This document shows positions 28,045-37,133 of a stretch of 63,326 nucleotides of DNA, in pieces. The stretch's first letter is position 1. Every line of letters begins with the position of its first letter. Where the stretch lies: positions 1 to 63,326 of the forward strand of contig JBKCTV010000039.1 of NCBI GenBank assembly GCA_046318595.1. The letters run 5' to 3'. The position numbers and the translations under genes are program-made. The stretch comes from DAITMV01 sp046318595. GTDB taxonomy: Bacteria > Pseudomonadota > Gammaproteobacteria > Burkholderiales > Burkholderiaceae_B. The notes beneath the pieces are model-generated. The model did no database searches. It was not told where the DNA came from and saw only the letters and a program-made list of their open reading frames with translations.

Positions 28045-28107
28045 AAAATTTTGGTCATCGAAGATGATACACGGCTGCGGGAACTGTTGCGATGCCAAGA
28101 GCAATCC
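28045..28107 (+). pseudogene. Possible remnant of an OmpR-type response regulator N-terminus
   Basis: A short plus-strand frame reads KILVIEDDTRLRELLR, a close match to the start of OmpR-family receiver domains (acidic pair, RLR, LL). It has no start codon at the expected place and degenerates after about 16 codons, then meets the 3' end of convergent ntrC. It appears to be the left-over 5' end of a lost gene. The match is short, so chance similarity is not fully excluded. Confidence 0.5.
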
Positions 28108-28108
28108 A

Positions 28109-29602
28109 CTAAAGCCCGAGTTCCTGAATTTTCCGGGTAATGGTGTTTCTTCCCATGCCCAGCTTTTCCGCTGCTTCGATCCGACGCCCTTTGGTAAGCA
28201 GCAAAGCGGTTTGAATCAAAACAGCTTCAAAATCCCGTAACATTTTATCCATAACCCGGGGAACCCCCGCCTGCAAATCACTGCGTACCGCATTTTCCAG
28301 CGCGACGAGCCACGTCGGCACGCTTGTGAGATGCCCGGATGAATGCATGGCTTTCTCTTCATCGCTGATGGCAAGCTCATCACGGGCGGCTGACTCAGAT
28401 TCGAGCGTTTGCAGCAGCGCGTCTTGCACCTCGGTCAATAAGTCGGGCGGTAAATCGTGGACCTGCACCGTTTGCGCAGGCGCCATGACCGTCAGCCAAC
28501 GGCAAATATTTTCCAGCTGGCGAACGTTGCCGGGGTAATTCAATAGCGTCAGCGCATGTAAAGCCGTCTCGGTCAAACGTTTGGGCTCAACGCCCAATTC
28601 TTTTGCACAGCTCACCAAAAAATGGCGCGCGAGCAGAGGGATGTCATCCTGCCGCTCGCGCAGGGCGGGCAGGCGCAACCGGATGACGTTCAAACGATGA
28701 TAGAGATCTTCGCGAAACAAGCCGTTTTTTACACGGCCTTCAAGATTTTGATGCGTGGCGGCGATGATGCGGACATTCGCTTTGATGGGATGACAGCCAC
28801 CGACGCGGTAGTAATGGCCGTCCGACAGCACGCGCAATAACCTGGTTTGCAGCTCGGGCGGCATATCGCCGATTTCGTCAAGAAACAAAGTGCCATTTTC
28901 GGCCTGCTCGAAGCGCCCCTGACGCTGCATTGCCGCTCCCGTAAACGCCCCGCGCTCGTGGCCGAAGAGTTCGGATTCGAGCAGATCGGGTGGAATCGCG
29001 GCGGTGTTGATCGCAACGAAAGCATTGGCCGCGCGCGGGCTGTGCTTGTGCAACGCACGGGCGACCAGCTCCTTGCCAGATCCGGACTCGCCCGTCAGCA
29101 GAACCGTAACGCTTGATTGCGACAAACGACCGATTGCGCGAAACAAATCCTGCATCGGGGGCGCCTGCCCGAAAATTTCTGCGGCCACTGGAACCGTGCC
29201 GGCAATCGTGGCCGGCGTCTTTGTATGGTCACGCGTCTCGCCGACGGCGCGTTGAATCAACTCGACGGCTTTATTGATATCGAACGGTTTCGGCAAATAT
29301 TCGAAAGCGCCGCCCCGAAAGGACGAAACAGCGCTGGCCAGGTCCGAATACGCCGTCATGATGATGACGGGCGTTTGGGGATGATCGGTTTGCAGACATT
29401 CGAGGAGCTGCAGACCCGACCGGCCCGGCATGCGGATATCGGAAATCACGACACGCGGTCGCTCGCCGCCGATTTCGCCGAGCGCATCGATCGCTAGGTT
29501 GGCGCTGTCGAATGCGCGACAGGACAGGCCGGCGCGCGTAACCGCTTTTTCCAGTACCCAGCGGATAGATTGATCGTCGTCGACGATCCAAACCGTTTGC
29601 AT
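28109..29602 (-). CDS. ntrC: Nitrogen regulation response regulator NtrC
   Basis: 497-aa sigma-54 activator for nitrogen assimilation genes. Receiver domain with phosphoacceptor D55 (VISDIRMPG), AAA+ domain with GESGSGKELVARALH and the sigma-54 contact motif ERGAFTGA, and a C-terminal Fis-type helix-turn-helix AAEKLGMGRNTITRKIQEL. It follows ntrB by 12 bp and probably acts on the sigma-54 promoter upstream of glnA. Confidence 0.97.
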   Translation of the reverse strand: MQTVWIVDDDQSIRWVLEKAVTRAGLSCRAFDSANLAIDALGEIGGERPRVVISDIRMPGRSGLQLLECLQTDHPQTPVIIMTAYSDLASAVSSFRGGAFEYLPKPFDINKAVELIQRAVGETRDHTKTPATIAGTVPVAAEIFGQAPPMQDLFRAIGRLSQSSVTVLLTGESGSGKELVARALHKHSPRAANAFVAINTAAIPPDLLESELFGHERGAFTGAAMQRQGRFEQAENGTLFLDEIGDMPPELQTRLLRVLSDGHYYRVGGCHPIKANVRIIAATHQNLEGRVKNGLFREDLYHRLNVIRLRLPALRERQDDIPLLARHFLVSCAKELGVEPKRLTETALHALTLLNYPGNVRQLENICRWLTVMAPAQTVQVHDLPPDLLTEVQDALLQTLESESAARDELAISDEEKAMHSSGHLTSVPTWLVALENAVRSDLQAGVPRVMDKMLRDFEAVLIQTALLLTKGRRIEAAEKLGMGRNTITRKIQELGL

Positions 29603-29614
29603 GCTTTCGACCTA

Positions 29615-30676
29615 TCAAGGGTTGAGCGGCAGTATGACCGAAAACACCGTTCTGCCCGGCCGGCTGTCAAACTGTAACTGACCGTGATGCTGCTGGACGA
29701 TCGTCTGGGCAAGGGTCAAACCGAGACCGCTACCGCCTTCTCGCCCGGAAACCAGCGGTAAGAACAAGGTGTCGCGAATAGCCTCGGGGATGCCGGGGCC
29801 GTTGTCGATCACTTGCAAGTCCAATGCCAGGCGCTGCCGTTGCCGGTGAATGAGCAGATTGCGCACCGCTCTGGTGCGAACCGTAATGCAGGCGGCCGGT
29901 GTCATGCCATCTTGCAGTGCCTCAACCGCATTGCGCACAATGTTCAAAACAGCCTGAATCAGCTGTTCCCGGTCGCCATCGAGCTCAGGCAGACTCGCGT
30001 CATAATCACGGTCGATACACAGCCACTGCGGATGCTCGGCCAGCACCAGGGCGCAGACTCGCTCCGTGACTTCGTGAATACTGAGGCGCTGGCGCACCGA
30101 TGGCTTGCGGTGCGGCAGCAACAGTCGGTCCACCAGCGTCTGCAGACGGTCGGACTCCTTGATGATTACCTGAGTGTATTCCTTGAGGATTACGGTAGCG
30201 AGCTCATCTTCGAGCAACTGGGCGGCACCCCGAATGCCGCCCAACGGATTTTTGATTTCGTGCGCTAGGTTGCGTATCAACTCGCGGTTGGCTTCGGTCT
30301 GGTCGAGCAGACGCGACTCGCGGTCCAGGCGCAGCTGCTGATCCATTTCGCGCAATTCGAGAACGATCGACCCGTCGCCAGGATTCGCTAGGGATGCAAT
30401 CACATCGACATGCAGACCGGCCTGGTGCAAGGGTTTGAGTTCGAGTAATTGCCGTTTTCCACAGAAAGGATCGGCGCGGACCTGCTCCCAGAAGAACTGC
30501 AAGGCGTCAGGCATCACGAATAGTGCGGCGAGCGGCTGGCCCAGCAAAATTTTCGGGGATCCACCCAACAAAGCCTGAGCGGCATTATTCAAATACAGCA
30601 GTCGTTGCCGGGCATCGGCGACCACCACGGCGGTGGTTAGCATATCTAAACCGTACGCCGCCGGCAGTGTGATCAC
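29615..30676 (-). CDS. ntrB: Nitrogen regulation sensor kinase NtrB
   Basis: 353-aa soluble histidine kinase that phosphorylates NtrC under nitrogen limitation and is controlled by PII. N-terminal PAS domain, phosphoacceptor histidine in NLAHEIKNPLGGIRGAAQ, and a complete ATP-binding domain with NIVRNAVEAL (N box), DNGPGIP (G1) and GGSGLGLTLAQ (G2). Its start overlaps the stop of the upstream DUF4124 gene by 4 bp. Confidence 0.96.
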   Translation of the reverse strand: MITLPAAYGLDMLTTAVVVADARQRLLYLNNAAQALLGGSPKILLGQPLAALFVMPDALQFFWEQVRADPFCGKRQLLELKPLHQAGLHVDVIASLANPGDGSIVLELREMDQQLRLDRESRLLDQTEANRELIRNLAHEIKNPLGGIRGAAQLLEDELATVILKEYTQVIIKESDRLQTLVDRLLLPHRKPSVRQRLSIHEVTERVCALVLAEHPQWLCIDRDYDASLPELDGDREQLIQAVLNIVRNAVEALQDGMTPAACITVRTRAVRNLLIHRQRQRLALDLQVIDNGPGIPEAIRDTLFLPLVSGREGGSGLGLTLAQTIVQQHHGQLQFDSRPGRTVFSVILPLNP

Positions 30677-31209
30677 TCTTTCAATTTGGCCAGCTCGCGC
30701 TGCAGGGCCTGGACGTTACCATCTGAACGGGCGATTTCGTCTTTCAGGCGGGCGCTCCGGTCGAGGTATTTTTGATAATTCTTTTCGTCGCCGCGCCGCT
30801 CCGGCTGGCCGTTGTTGTACTCGGCTTTCAACTCGGCCAGACGCGACTCTTCCTTGCGCATCTCATCTTCCAGAATGCGGCGCCGGTCGAAAAGCCGATC
30901 CTGTGCGCTAGGATCGTAGCGGGCCGGCGCCCCGATGCCCCGGCTGGGAGCCGACGCGCCGCCAGTACCCGTGCCAGATCCAGTGCCACCTCCGGAGACG
31001 GTCGCCGATACTTTGGGTGCAGGCACGGAGGTAAGCGGTTCGAGGTTGAGCTTTTTACAGCCTTTGCCACCGCCGGTGTTCTGGTACGTTCGCGTACCGT
31101 TTTCGTCGATACAGACATGCACATCGGTCGATTGCGCATGGACGATGGTAGCCAGTACAGCGCCGGCAAACGCCAAGCCAAACTCCATGAAGCGGACAAG
31201 CTTTACCAT
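30673..31209 (-). CDS. Secreted DUF4124-domain protein between glnA and ntrB
   Basis: 178-aa protein of unknown function. A signal peptide (MVKLVRFMEFGLAFAGAVLA...HAQS) precedes a DUF4124-like segment (VHVCIDENGTRTYQNTGGGKGCKKL), then a glycine/threonine-rich linker (GGGTGSGTGTGGA) and a charged C-terminal coiled coil (RRRILEDEMRKEESRLAELKAEY). The start at 31209 was chosen for the signal peptide; the longer frame to 31266 lacks support. Its location between glnA and ntrB, overlapping ntrB by 4 bp, is common in betaproteobacteria, yet its role in nitrogen control is unknown. Confidence 0.8.
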   Translation of the reverse strand: MVKLVRFMEFGLAFAGAVLATIVHAQSTDVHVCIDENGTRTYQNTGGGKGCKKLNLEPLTSVPAPKVSATVSGGGTGSGTGTGGASAPSRGIGAPARYDPSAQDRLFDRRRILEDEMRKEESRLAELKAEYNNGQPERRGDEKNYQKYLDRSARLKDEIARSDGNVQALQRELAKLKE

Positions 31210-31319
31210 CGTCGAGACCTCGAATGGATTAACGGGGAGATAGGTTCTATCCATATATACTACCAAAGCCCCCGTATTTTTAAATACCCAAGCAAGGCCA
31301 ACCTAGGCAGGGTAAACGT

Positions 31320-32732
31320 TCACAGCGCATAGTACATGTCGAATTCAACCGGATGCGGAGTCATACGCATGCGTGTGACGTCTTCCATTTTCAGGGCGAT
31401 ATAAGCGTCGATCATGCCGTTGCTGAACACGCCGCCCCGTGTCAGGAAGTCGCGGTCGATATCGAGCGATTCGAGGGCCTGCTCCAGACTGGCACAAACC
31501 GTTGGAATTCTTGCGGACTCTTCGGGCGGCAGATCGTAGAGATTTTTGTCGGCAGCGTCGCCGGGGTGAATCTTGTTGACCACGCCATCCAGACCGGCGA
31601 GCATTTGGGCGGCGAAGGCCAAGTAAGGATTGGCGCTCGGGTCAGGAAAGCGCACCTCGATACGCCGCGCCTTGGGAGTGGCGACATAAGGAATACGAAT
31701 GGATGCCGATCGGTTGCGCGCCGAATAAGCCAGCTTGACCGGAGCTTCGAAGCCAGGCACCAGCCGCTTGTAGGAATTGGTGCCGGGGTTGGTGATCGCA
31801 TTCAGAGCGCGAGCGTGCTTGATGATACCGCCGATGTAATGCAGCGCGAAATCGGACAGCCCTGCATAGCCGTTGCCAGCGAATAGGTTCTGCCCGTTTT
31901 TCCAAATCGACTGGTGGCAGTGCATGCCGGAACCATTGTCCCCCATGACCGGTTTGGGCATGAAAGTCGCCGTCTTGCCATAAGAAGCCGCGACGTTCCA
32001 GACGGTGTATTTAAGAATTTGGATCCAGTCGGCGCGTTTGGTCAAGGTCGAGAACATCGTGCCGATTTCGCACTGACCTGGTGCGGCCACCTCATGGTGA
32101 TGCACTTCAACCGGAACGCCAGCCTGCTCCAACAGCAGACACATTTCTGAGCGGATGTCCTGTAGCGAATCGACCGGCGGCACGGGAAAATAACCACCCT
32201 TTTTCGCTGGCCGGTGGCCGAGGTTGCCGTGCTCGAAATCGATGCCGGACGACCAGGGGGCCTCTTCGGACTTGATCTTGACGAAGCTGCCAGACATGTC
32301 GTCCTGCCAGGTGATGCCATCGAAAATGAAAAACTCCGGCTCCGGACCGAAATACACGGTGTCGCCCAGGCCAGTGCTTTTCAGATAAGCCTCCGCGCGC
32401 TTGGCGATCGAACGCGGATCGCGGTCGTAGCCTTTGCCGTCGGACGGCTCGACCACGTCGCACGTGAGGATCAGCGTCGGCTCTTCGCGAAAGGGGTCCA
32501 TACGGGCAGAATCAGCATCTGGAATCAGCAGCATGTCCGACGCCTCGATACCTTTCCAGCCAGCGATCGACGACCCATCGAAAGCATGACCGGACTCGAA
32601 TTTGTCCTCGTCGAACATTTTGACCGGAACGGTGACGTGCTGCTCTTTACCCCGGGTATCGGTAAAGCGCAGATCGACGAACTTGACGTCCTGCTCTTCG
32701 ATGAGCTGAATCACGTCTTTGGCTGAGGACAT
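31320..32732 (-). CDS. glnA: Glutamine synthetase type I
   Basis: 470-aa GSI-beta enzyme that makes glutamine from glutamate and ammonia. Conserved pieces include FDGSSIAGWKGI, MGDNGSGMHCHQS, NRSASIRIPY and the adenylylation tyrosine loop KNLYDLPPEE, so adenylyl control is expected. The start MSSAKDVIQLI at 32732 has a strong Shine-Dalgarno (AGGAG, 10 bp upstream); the longer frame to 32774 is unlikely. A sigma-54 promoter lies upstream. Confidence 0.97.
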   Translation of the reverse strand: MSSAKDVIQLIEEQDVKFVDLRFTDTRGKEQHVTVPVKMFDEDKFESGHAFDGSSIAGWKGIEASDMLLIPDADSARMDPFREEPTLILTCDVVEPSDGKGYDRDPRSIAKRAEAYLKSTGLGDTVYFGPEPEFFIFDGITWQDDMSGSFVKIKSEEAPWSSGIDFEHGNLGHRPAKKGGYFPVPPVDSLQDIRSEMCLLLEQAGVPVEVHHHEVAAPGQCEIGTMFSTLTKRADWIQILKYTVWNVAASYGKTATFMPKPVMGDNGSGMHCHQSIWKNGQNLFAGNGYAGLSDFALHYIGGIIKHARALNAITNPGTNSYKRLVPGFEAPVKLAYSARNRSASIRIPYVATPKARRIEVRFPDPSANPYLAFAAQMLAGLDGVVNKIHPGDAADKNLYDLPPEESARIPTVCASLEQALESLDIDRDFLTRGGVFSNGMIDAYIALKMEDVTRMRMTPHPVEFDMYYAL

Positions 32733-32783
32733 GCTTTTTTCTCCTGAATGCGATGTGATGAAATTTATGGGCAACCCGTTAAA

Positions 32784-32799
32784 AGCAACAACCGTGCCA
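32784..32799 (-). promoter_or_regulatory. Sigma-54 promoter of glnA
   Basis: On the minus strand the sequence TGGCACGGTTGTTGCT matches the -24/-12 consensus TGGCACG-N4-TTGCW exactly, about 50 bp before the glnA start codon. With ntrBC downstream this implies NtrC-dependent induction of glnA under nitrogen limitation. NtrC sites farther upstream were not convincingly located; they would fall toward the divergent rhodanese gene. Confidence 0.88.
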
Positions 32800-32823
32800 G
32801 CACAACTCGAACGGGTAACCCTT

Positions 32824-32829
32824 TATAAT
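32824..32829 (+). promoter_or_regulatory. -10 box for the rhodanese gene
   Basis: A perfect TATAAT lies 29 bp upstream of the rhodanese start, between it and the glnA sigma-54 promoter. No good -35 is visible at the usual distance. Confidence 0.45.
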
Positions 32830-32858
32830 AAACGCTCTAATAAAAAACGAAATGCGCC

Positions 32859-33335
32859 ATGTCTTTTAATACAACAGAAGCCAATCAGTGGCTGGACCTT
32901 GCGGCCGAATGCGCGCGCGAAGATGATTTGCCCTACAAAGGTGCGCTACCCCCCCCGGAAGCTTATGAGCTTTTGCGCCATGTGTCCGCTGCCGTGCTGG
33001 TTGACGTGCGCACCCAGGCGGAACTCGACTGGGTGGGTCAGGTGCAATTGCCGGACGCGCAGTGGCAGCACATCGAATGGAACACCTATCCTGCGGGCAA
33101 CCGTAACCAGACGTTCGCGGAACAACTAGCGACAACCGTCGCCAAAGACGTGCCCGTGCTATTTCTATGCCGCAGCGGCGCCCGTTCCCACCAGGCGGCC
33201 GTGCTGGCGGCACAGTTGGGATATCGGCATGCAATCAACATTTTGGAAGGCTTCGAGGGCGATAAGGATACGGAGCAGCACCGGGGGCGGGTCAACGGCT
33301 GGCGCAAAGCAGGCCTACCCTGGCGACAAAATTGA
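32859..33335 (+). CDS. Rhodanese-like sulfurtransferase
   Basis: 158-aa single-domain rhodanese. The active-site cysteine lies in the loop FLCRSGARSHQAA, and the N-terminal part has LVDVRTQAELDWVGQV. Such proteins handle sulfane sulfur; the donor and acceptor here are unknown. It is divergent from glnA, a frequent arrangement in betaproteobacteria, and is followed by a hairpin with a T-run. Confidence 0.92.
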   Translation: MSFNTTEANQWLDLAAECAREDDLPYKGALPPPEAYELLRHVSAAVLVDVRTQAELDWVGQVQLPDAQWQHIEWNTYPAGNRNQTFAEQLATTVAKDVPVLFLCRSGARSHQAAVLAAQLGYRHAINILEGFEGDKDTEQHRGRVNGWRKAGLPWRQN

Positions 33336-33378
33336 AATGTGACGATAAAAAAACATACGATCAATTTTAAGACGAACG

Positions 33379-33405
33379 AGCGACACCCAAAGGTCGGGCT
33401 TTTTT
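33379..33405 (+). terminator. Candidate rho-independent terminator after the rhodanese gene
   Basis: Interrupted stem AGCGAC / GTCG-gg-CT followed by six T, 44 bp past the stop codon. The two-base bulge makes it moderate. Confidence 0.45.
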
Positions 33406-33711
33406 CATGCGACAGACCTATCAGACTCGGGCCGCGCAAGAAAAAATGGAACTTTCAATCTAAACTCGCCACTCATTATACATGGAGCATCCAAACAGGT
33501 TAACCATGGATGCACGGCCGTTCGATTTGACAAGCGAGAGCACACGGCAGCTTTGGGCTCCGTCGCAGACCACCGATCAACGCATGTCGCGCGGCGTATG
33601 CCAAAGTTCAGCAATTTCGGGCTGCTGCTTAACATCAGCCTCATAATTAAATTAAGCATATAAGTTTTTCGTCAAGTCAACAATTCTTGCTATTTCCAAA
33701 AGAGAATATTT
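33406..33711. other. Intergenic region upstream of the large lipoprotein gene
   Basis: About 300 bp without a credible gene; the right end is AT-rich and should contain the promoter of the lipoprotein gene. An AGAGAA just before 33712 may be its weak Shine-Dalgarno. Short frames on both strands have no recognisable content. Confidence 0.5.
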
Positions 33712-36165
33712 ATGCAAAAGCGACACTTTGGTCTTCTGTTGATAATTTCAGCGCTCTTGATGGCTTGTGGCGGTGACGAAACGCCAACCGCCAGCACGCC
33801 AGCGGATGAAAGGCTGTTGAGTGCGGTTTCTTTTGAAGACGATACGGCCGTTTCCGAACTCGCTGAGGGCGCAAGCGGCATACCGCCCCAGAACAACCTG
33901 AACGACTCGATCAAACTCGACAGTGCGCTGGCCGTTGACGACGTTGACGACGTTGACGACGTTGACGAATCAGAGAATAGCATTACTCGCGTGGCGATTG
34001 CCCCCCCCGCAGTGGCTAATAGCGCACCTTTATCGACAGACCCAGACGCCATCCGGATTGCCTTTGATCCTATGCTGACGAGCAGTAAGAACCCCACCTG
34101 CGGACGACCCTTGAACGACACCGCCAGCGCCTATGGTGCGCACAGTGTTAGCCAGGCAGCGGCAATCGCGGCGATGCAGGGGCGGCGCAAGCATATTTTC
34201 GATAGCATCGATTTGAATAGACTCATCTCGTTCACGCCTGGCATCGGCTTTCGGGGCGGTAAAAATGGCTTGCCGTTCGGCAATCTGGGAGCAACTGGTT
34301 TGCTGGCGCAACAAATTCTGTATTTCGATGCGCATGGTGCCACCCAAGGGCGCAGCGCCAGAGCGCTGGTGAATCAACTGGTGCGTAACGTCTTCGCGGC
34401 CAAACCAAGAGAGATCTATGGCAATAGGGGTGCGACTGGACTCAATACCTCCGGCTTATTCACGCTGACCGGTTGGACCAGCTTTTATTATCAGTACGAT
34501 TGCTACCTTGATGACGATACCAAGGCTTTGCTACACGAGTGGTTCGCTTTGTACGACCTGGATGCGCGTTATTTCTCGACCGGTAATTTATCGATTGTGG
34601 CCGCAGTCAACGGTTGGCTGCTGAATACGCTGGCCGATGATTTGAAGAAATCCAAAAACTTCACAGCGCCATGGCGTCGTTCAACGAAAGCTGATGACCG
34701 CTTGTTGAGCCGCACCAAGGATACCTATGCCAAAGGCCCTCATGAGTGGGCATCGATGCCCTACGGCGAAAAGAATATTTACTGGCTGCTACCGATTATA
34801 AAGTTTCATCGTGACCCCGCCACCGTTCGTATGGCGCAGGTTACCTATGACGCCGTCCTCGCTCAGTACTCCAACGTCTGGAACAACGGCAATCTGATTA
34901 CCTTCAGCACGCGCAATTACGGCTACAATCCGTCGGACTCCATATCCGGCCCCAAGGAGATACTTTGGGTGTATCTGGGCGGCCACAGAAAGCCACGTGG
35001 CATGATGCCCGAATCGCCGCAAACCAGACCCGGCGGCGGCTCGGAGTTGTGGGCGACACTTTGGAATTATCAGCCCAACCTGACGCTGCTGAGCAACGCT
35101 GCGGTTCGGCAGGAGTCGATAGACAAGGGCGAGCCGTTCGAAACAAGGTCCATCTACAACAATTTTATCAACCATATTTACATTCGGAACCACTGGGGCA
35201 TTTTTTCCTTGCAAGGCAACTACCAGCAAGCCAGTGTTTTTCCGCAAAACACCGTGCCGGGCGTGCAATGGGGTGGTAGCAAATCCGGTTTCATAGAATT
35301 TGGTGCGCCGCACGTGCCGCTCAACAATTTTTCTGATGTTCTGAGCTGGAGGCGTGGCAATGACAAAAAAAACCGCTTCGCTTATCGCGGCATCAATGTG
35401 CACGGCCAGCAATGGCTGCAAAAAGGGAGCACGGTGGTATGGGTGGCCAATCGCGCTTTATTGCGCGGCACCAATTCAAAGTTGGGGGTTGGTCACTGGA
35501 ATCAAAAAATGCGGGTCAATGCCGACTGCACTAACAAGCGCTCGCACGACTGCAACGGGTTCTACCGGTTGTTGATCGGCGCCGAAGGCATGGTGACGGC
35601 GGTATTCACGAGCGAGCAACCGATCGAGGTGTCTTTAGAGGACAAAGTTTTCGCGGTAACAATGGACGAGAAAGGTTTTGCCCGGATGGCGATGGAAGTC
35701 TTCGAAGATAAGGATCTGCCTGGCGAGACTTATGATCAGAAATGGGATTGGGTGGTCAATAAAAAATTCAACCAGGCGAAATATCGAAACGCAAATTTCA
35801 AAACCGGCACGGCCAGCGTTGTGCTCAAAGATGGCCAGTCGATGGAGCTGCCATGGATACAATACACGGATTTGAAGGGCAATGTATTAAGCAAACGCTT
35901 TTTCGTGAGAAATGAAGCAGCACCCACAGAGCTTGACTCCAGGTTCGTTCGCTGGCCGGAGCAGGTCAATCGGCAAGTACCGCCGCCATCAGCCGCGCTG
36001 CAAAACGCGGGAACGTGGAAAAGCACAGCAAAATGCGAAATCTTCATTCGCGATCTGACCAAGCTGAGCAGCCCTGGCGGCGCGGTTTGGGCGCCCATGT
36101 ATGCGGATGGGTTGATCGACAAACCTGCGTCAAAGGCATCCTGCCAACCGCCAAACCTTGAGTAG
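33712..36165 (+). CDS. Large lipoprotein of unknown function
   Basis: 817-aa secreted protein with a clear lipoprotein signal: basic start, hydrophobic core and lipobox LLMAC with the lipidated cysteine at 19. Residues 20-110 are a low-complexity acidic linker containing three DVD repeats. The remainder is a large globular body rich in Trp, Tyr and Asn; the helical N-terminal half (TGLLAQQILYFDAHG, LFTLTGWTSFYYQYDCY) followed by a beta-rich second half resembles the alpha-toroid plus beta-sandwich layout of some polysaccharide lyases. That comparison is an impression, not a motif match. Aspartate at +2 is absent (Gly follows Cys), so outer-membrane sorting is likely. It is a single-gene unit. 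Confidence 0.7.
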   Translation: MQKRHFGLLLIISALLMACGGDETPTASTPADERLLSAVSFEDDTAVSELAEGASGIPPQNNLNDSIKLDSALAVDDVDDVDDVDESENSITRVAIAPPAVANSAPLSTDPDAIRIAFDPMLTSSKNPTCGRPLNDTASAYGAHSVSQAAAIAAMQGRRKHIFDSIDLNRLISFTPGIGFRGGKNGLPFGNLGATGLLAQQILYFDAHGATQGRSARALVNQLVRNVFAAKPREIYGNRGATGLNTSGLFTLTGWTSFYYQYDCYLDDDTKALLHEWFALYDLDARYFSTGNLSIVAAVNGWLLNTLADDLKKSKNFTAPWRRSTKADDRLLSRTKDTYAKGPHEWASMPYGEKNIYWLLPIIKFHRDPATVRMAQVTYDAVLAQYSNVWNNGNLITFSTRNYGYNPSDSISGPKEILWVYLGGHRKPRGMMPESPQTRPGGGSELWATLWNYQPNLTLLSNAAVRQESIDKGEPFETRSIYNNFINHIYIRNHWGIFSLQGNYQQASVFPQNTVPGVQWGGSKSGFIEFGAPHVPLNNFSDVLSWRRGNDKKNRFAYRGINVHGQQWLQKGSTVVWVANRALLRGTNSKLGVGHWNQKMRVNADCTNKRSHDCNGFYRLLIGAEGMVTAVFTSEQPIEVSLEDKVFAVTMDEKGFARMAMEVFEDKDLPGETYDQKWDWVVNKKFNQAKYRNANFKTGTASVVLKDGQSMELPWIQYTDLKGNVLSKRFFVRNEAAPTELDSRFVRWPEQVNRQVPPPSAALQNAGTWKSTAKCEIFIRDLTKLSSPGGAVWAPMYADGLIDKPASKASCQPPNLE
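33934..33969 (+). repeat. 9-bp in-frame tandem repeat in the lipoprotein linker
   Basis: Four consecutive units of GTTGACGAC (the last ending in A) encode repeated Val-Asp-Asp/Glu in the linker between the lipidated N-terminus and the globular body. Unit length keeps the frame, so copy-number change would alter only linker length. Confidence 0.85.
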
Positions 36166-36199
36166 CAGCAGGTGTCAGAACGTTTTCGTGAGCGTCAAC

Positions 36200-36568
36200 T
36201 CAACGTCCACAACAAAAGTCGACCTGCTTGACCAGGCGGCCCAAATCGTTCGCTTTCAGCAACCACTGCGTAGCGCCGGCAGCCATGCCGCGGGCTCGCA
36301 GTTCCAGAGAATCGTCGCTGCTAAGCACTAAAATAGGTGTTGAGGCATAGCCGGGCAGCTTGCGTAGCTGTTCTACCAAAGTCACGCCGTCCATGCGCGG
36401 CATATCCTGATCGGTAACGATGACATCGAAAGATTGCGCGGTGGCGGCCTGCAAAGCCTGTTCGCCATCCATCGCGCCCACGGCCTTGTAGCCCTGGTCT
36501 TCGAGCATTTTGGACACCATGAAACGCATAGAAGAGGAATCGTCGACAGCCAGAACGGAAAGTGCCAT
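36200..36568 (-). CDS. Single-domain CheY-like response regulator
   Basis: 122-aa receiver domain without an output domain. Acidic pair D9/D10, phosphoacceptor D53 in VTDQDMPRMDG, a serine in VLSSDD and the conserved lysine in WLLKAND are all present, so it should be phosphorylated. The cognate kinase is not adjacent and no chemotaxis gene is nearby. The C-terminus DFCCGR is slightly unusual. Confidence 0.88.
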   Translation of the reverse strand: MALSVLAVDDSSSMRFMVSKMLEDQGYKAVGAMDGEQALQAATAQSFDVIVTDQDMPRMDGVTLVEQLRKLPGYASTPILVLSSDDSLELRARGMAAGATQWLLKANDLGRLVKQVDFCCGR

Positions 36569-36659
36569 GGGGTGTACTCGCTTTCAGCTTAGTTCGTTAC
36601 ACTCACCTTACGTGCAAGGCATACCAATTACCCTCACCATTTCAAGCGGCAACCCGTTC

Positions 36660-37133
36660 TTACCAGCGCTGCAAGGCGATGGCATCCTGCGGATGCGGTT
36701 GCACCCAGTGCGCCATGTCGCCAACGATCTGTTTTTTCCAGAACGGCGCGTGATTTTTTAGATGGTCCATCAAGTAATCGCAGGCATGCAGTGCAGCAGC
36801 GCGATGCGGGGCGGTTACTGCGACCAACACGATACCCTCCCCCGGCTGCAGCATCCCGACCCGATGAATGATGGCGCTCGCATGAATGGCGAAACGCGTC
36901 CGCGCCTGCCTGGACAGTGCCGTCAAATAAGACTCGGTCATGCCGGGATAATGCTCGATGAACAGGCTTTGCGGCGCATCCGCGTGCTCGGGTGGCGTCG
37001 CCACCCGGCGAACCAGACCCGTGAAGCTCGCCAACGCACCCACCTGTAAATCGCCGCCATGCATCATGGCGAGCTCGGCGGTTTGGTCGAACGACTCCGT
37101 TTGAATACGGACATGCGCTGCCATCATCCTCAA
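36660..37133 (-). CDS. moaE: Molybdopterin synthase catalytic subunit
   Basis: 157-aa MoaE that, with thiocarboxylated MoaD, converts cPMP into molybdopterin. It has GALASFTGLVR, LFIEHYPGMTE, AIIHRVGMLQPGE and AALHACDYLMD followed by APFWKKQ, all typical. It overlaps moaD by 4 bp and is the last gene of hom-thrC-moeA-moaD-moaE. Confidence 0.95.
   Translation of the reverse strand: MRMMAAHVRIQTESFDQTAELAMMHGGDLQVGALASFTGLVRRVATPPEHADAPQSLFIEHYPGMTESYLTALSRQARTRFAIHASAIIHRVGMLQPGEGIVLVAVTAPHRAAALHACDYLMDHLKNHAPFWKKQIVGDMAHWVQPHPQDAIALQRW

Noticed and set aside
33405..33659. 84-codon minus-strand frame between the rhodanese and lipoprotein genes
   Set aside because: No ribosome-binding site, no motif and biased composition; likely random.
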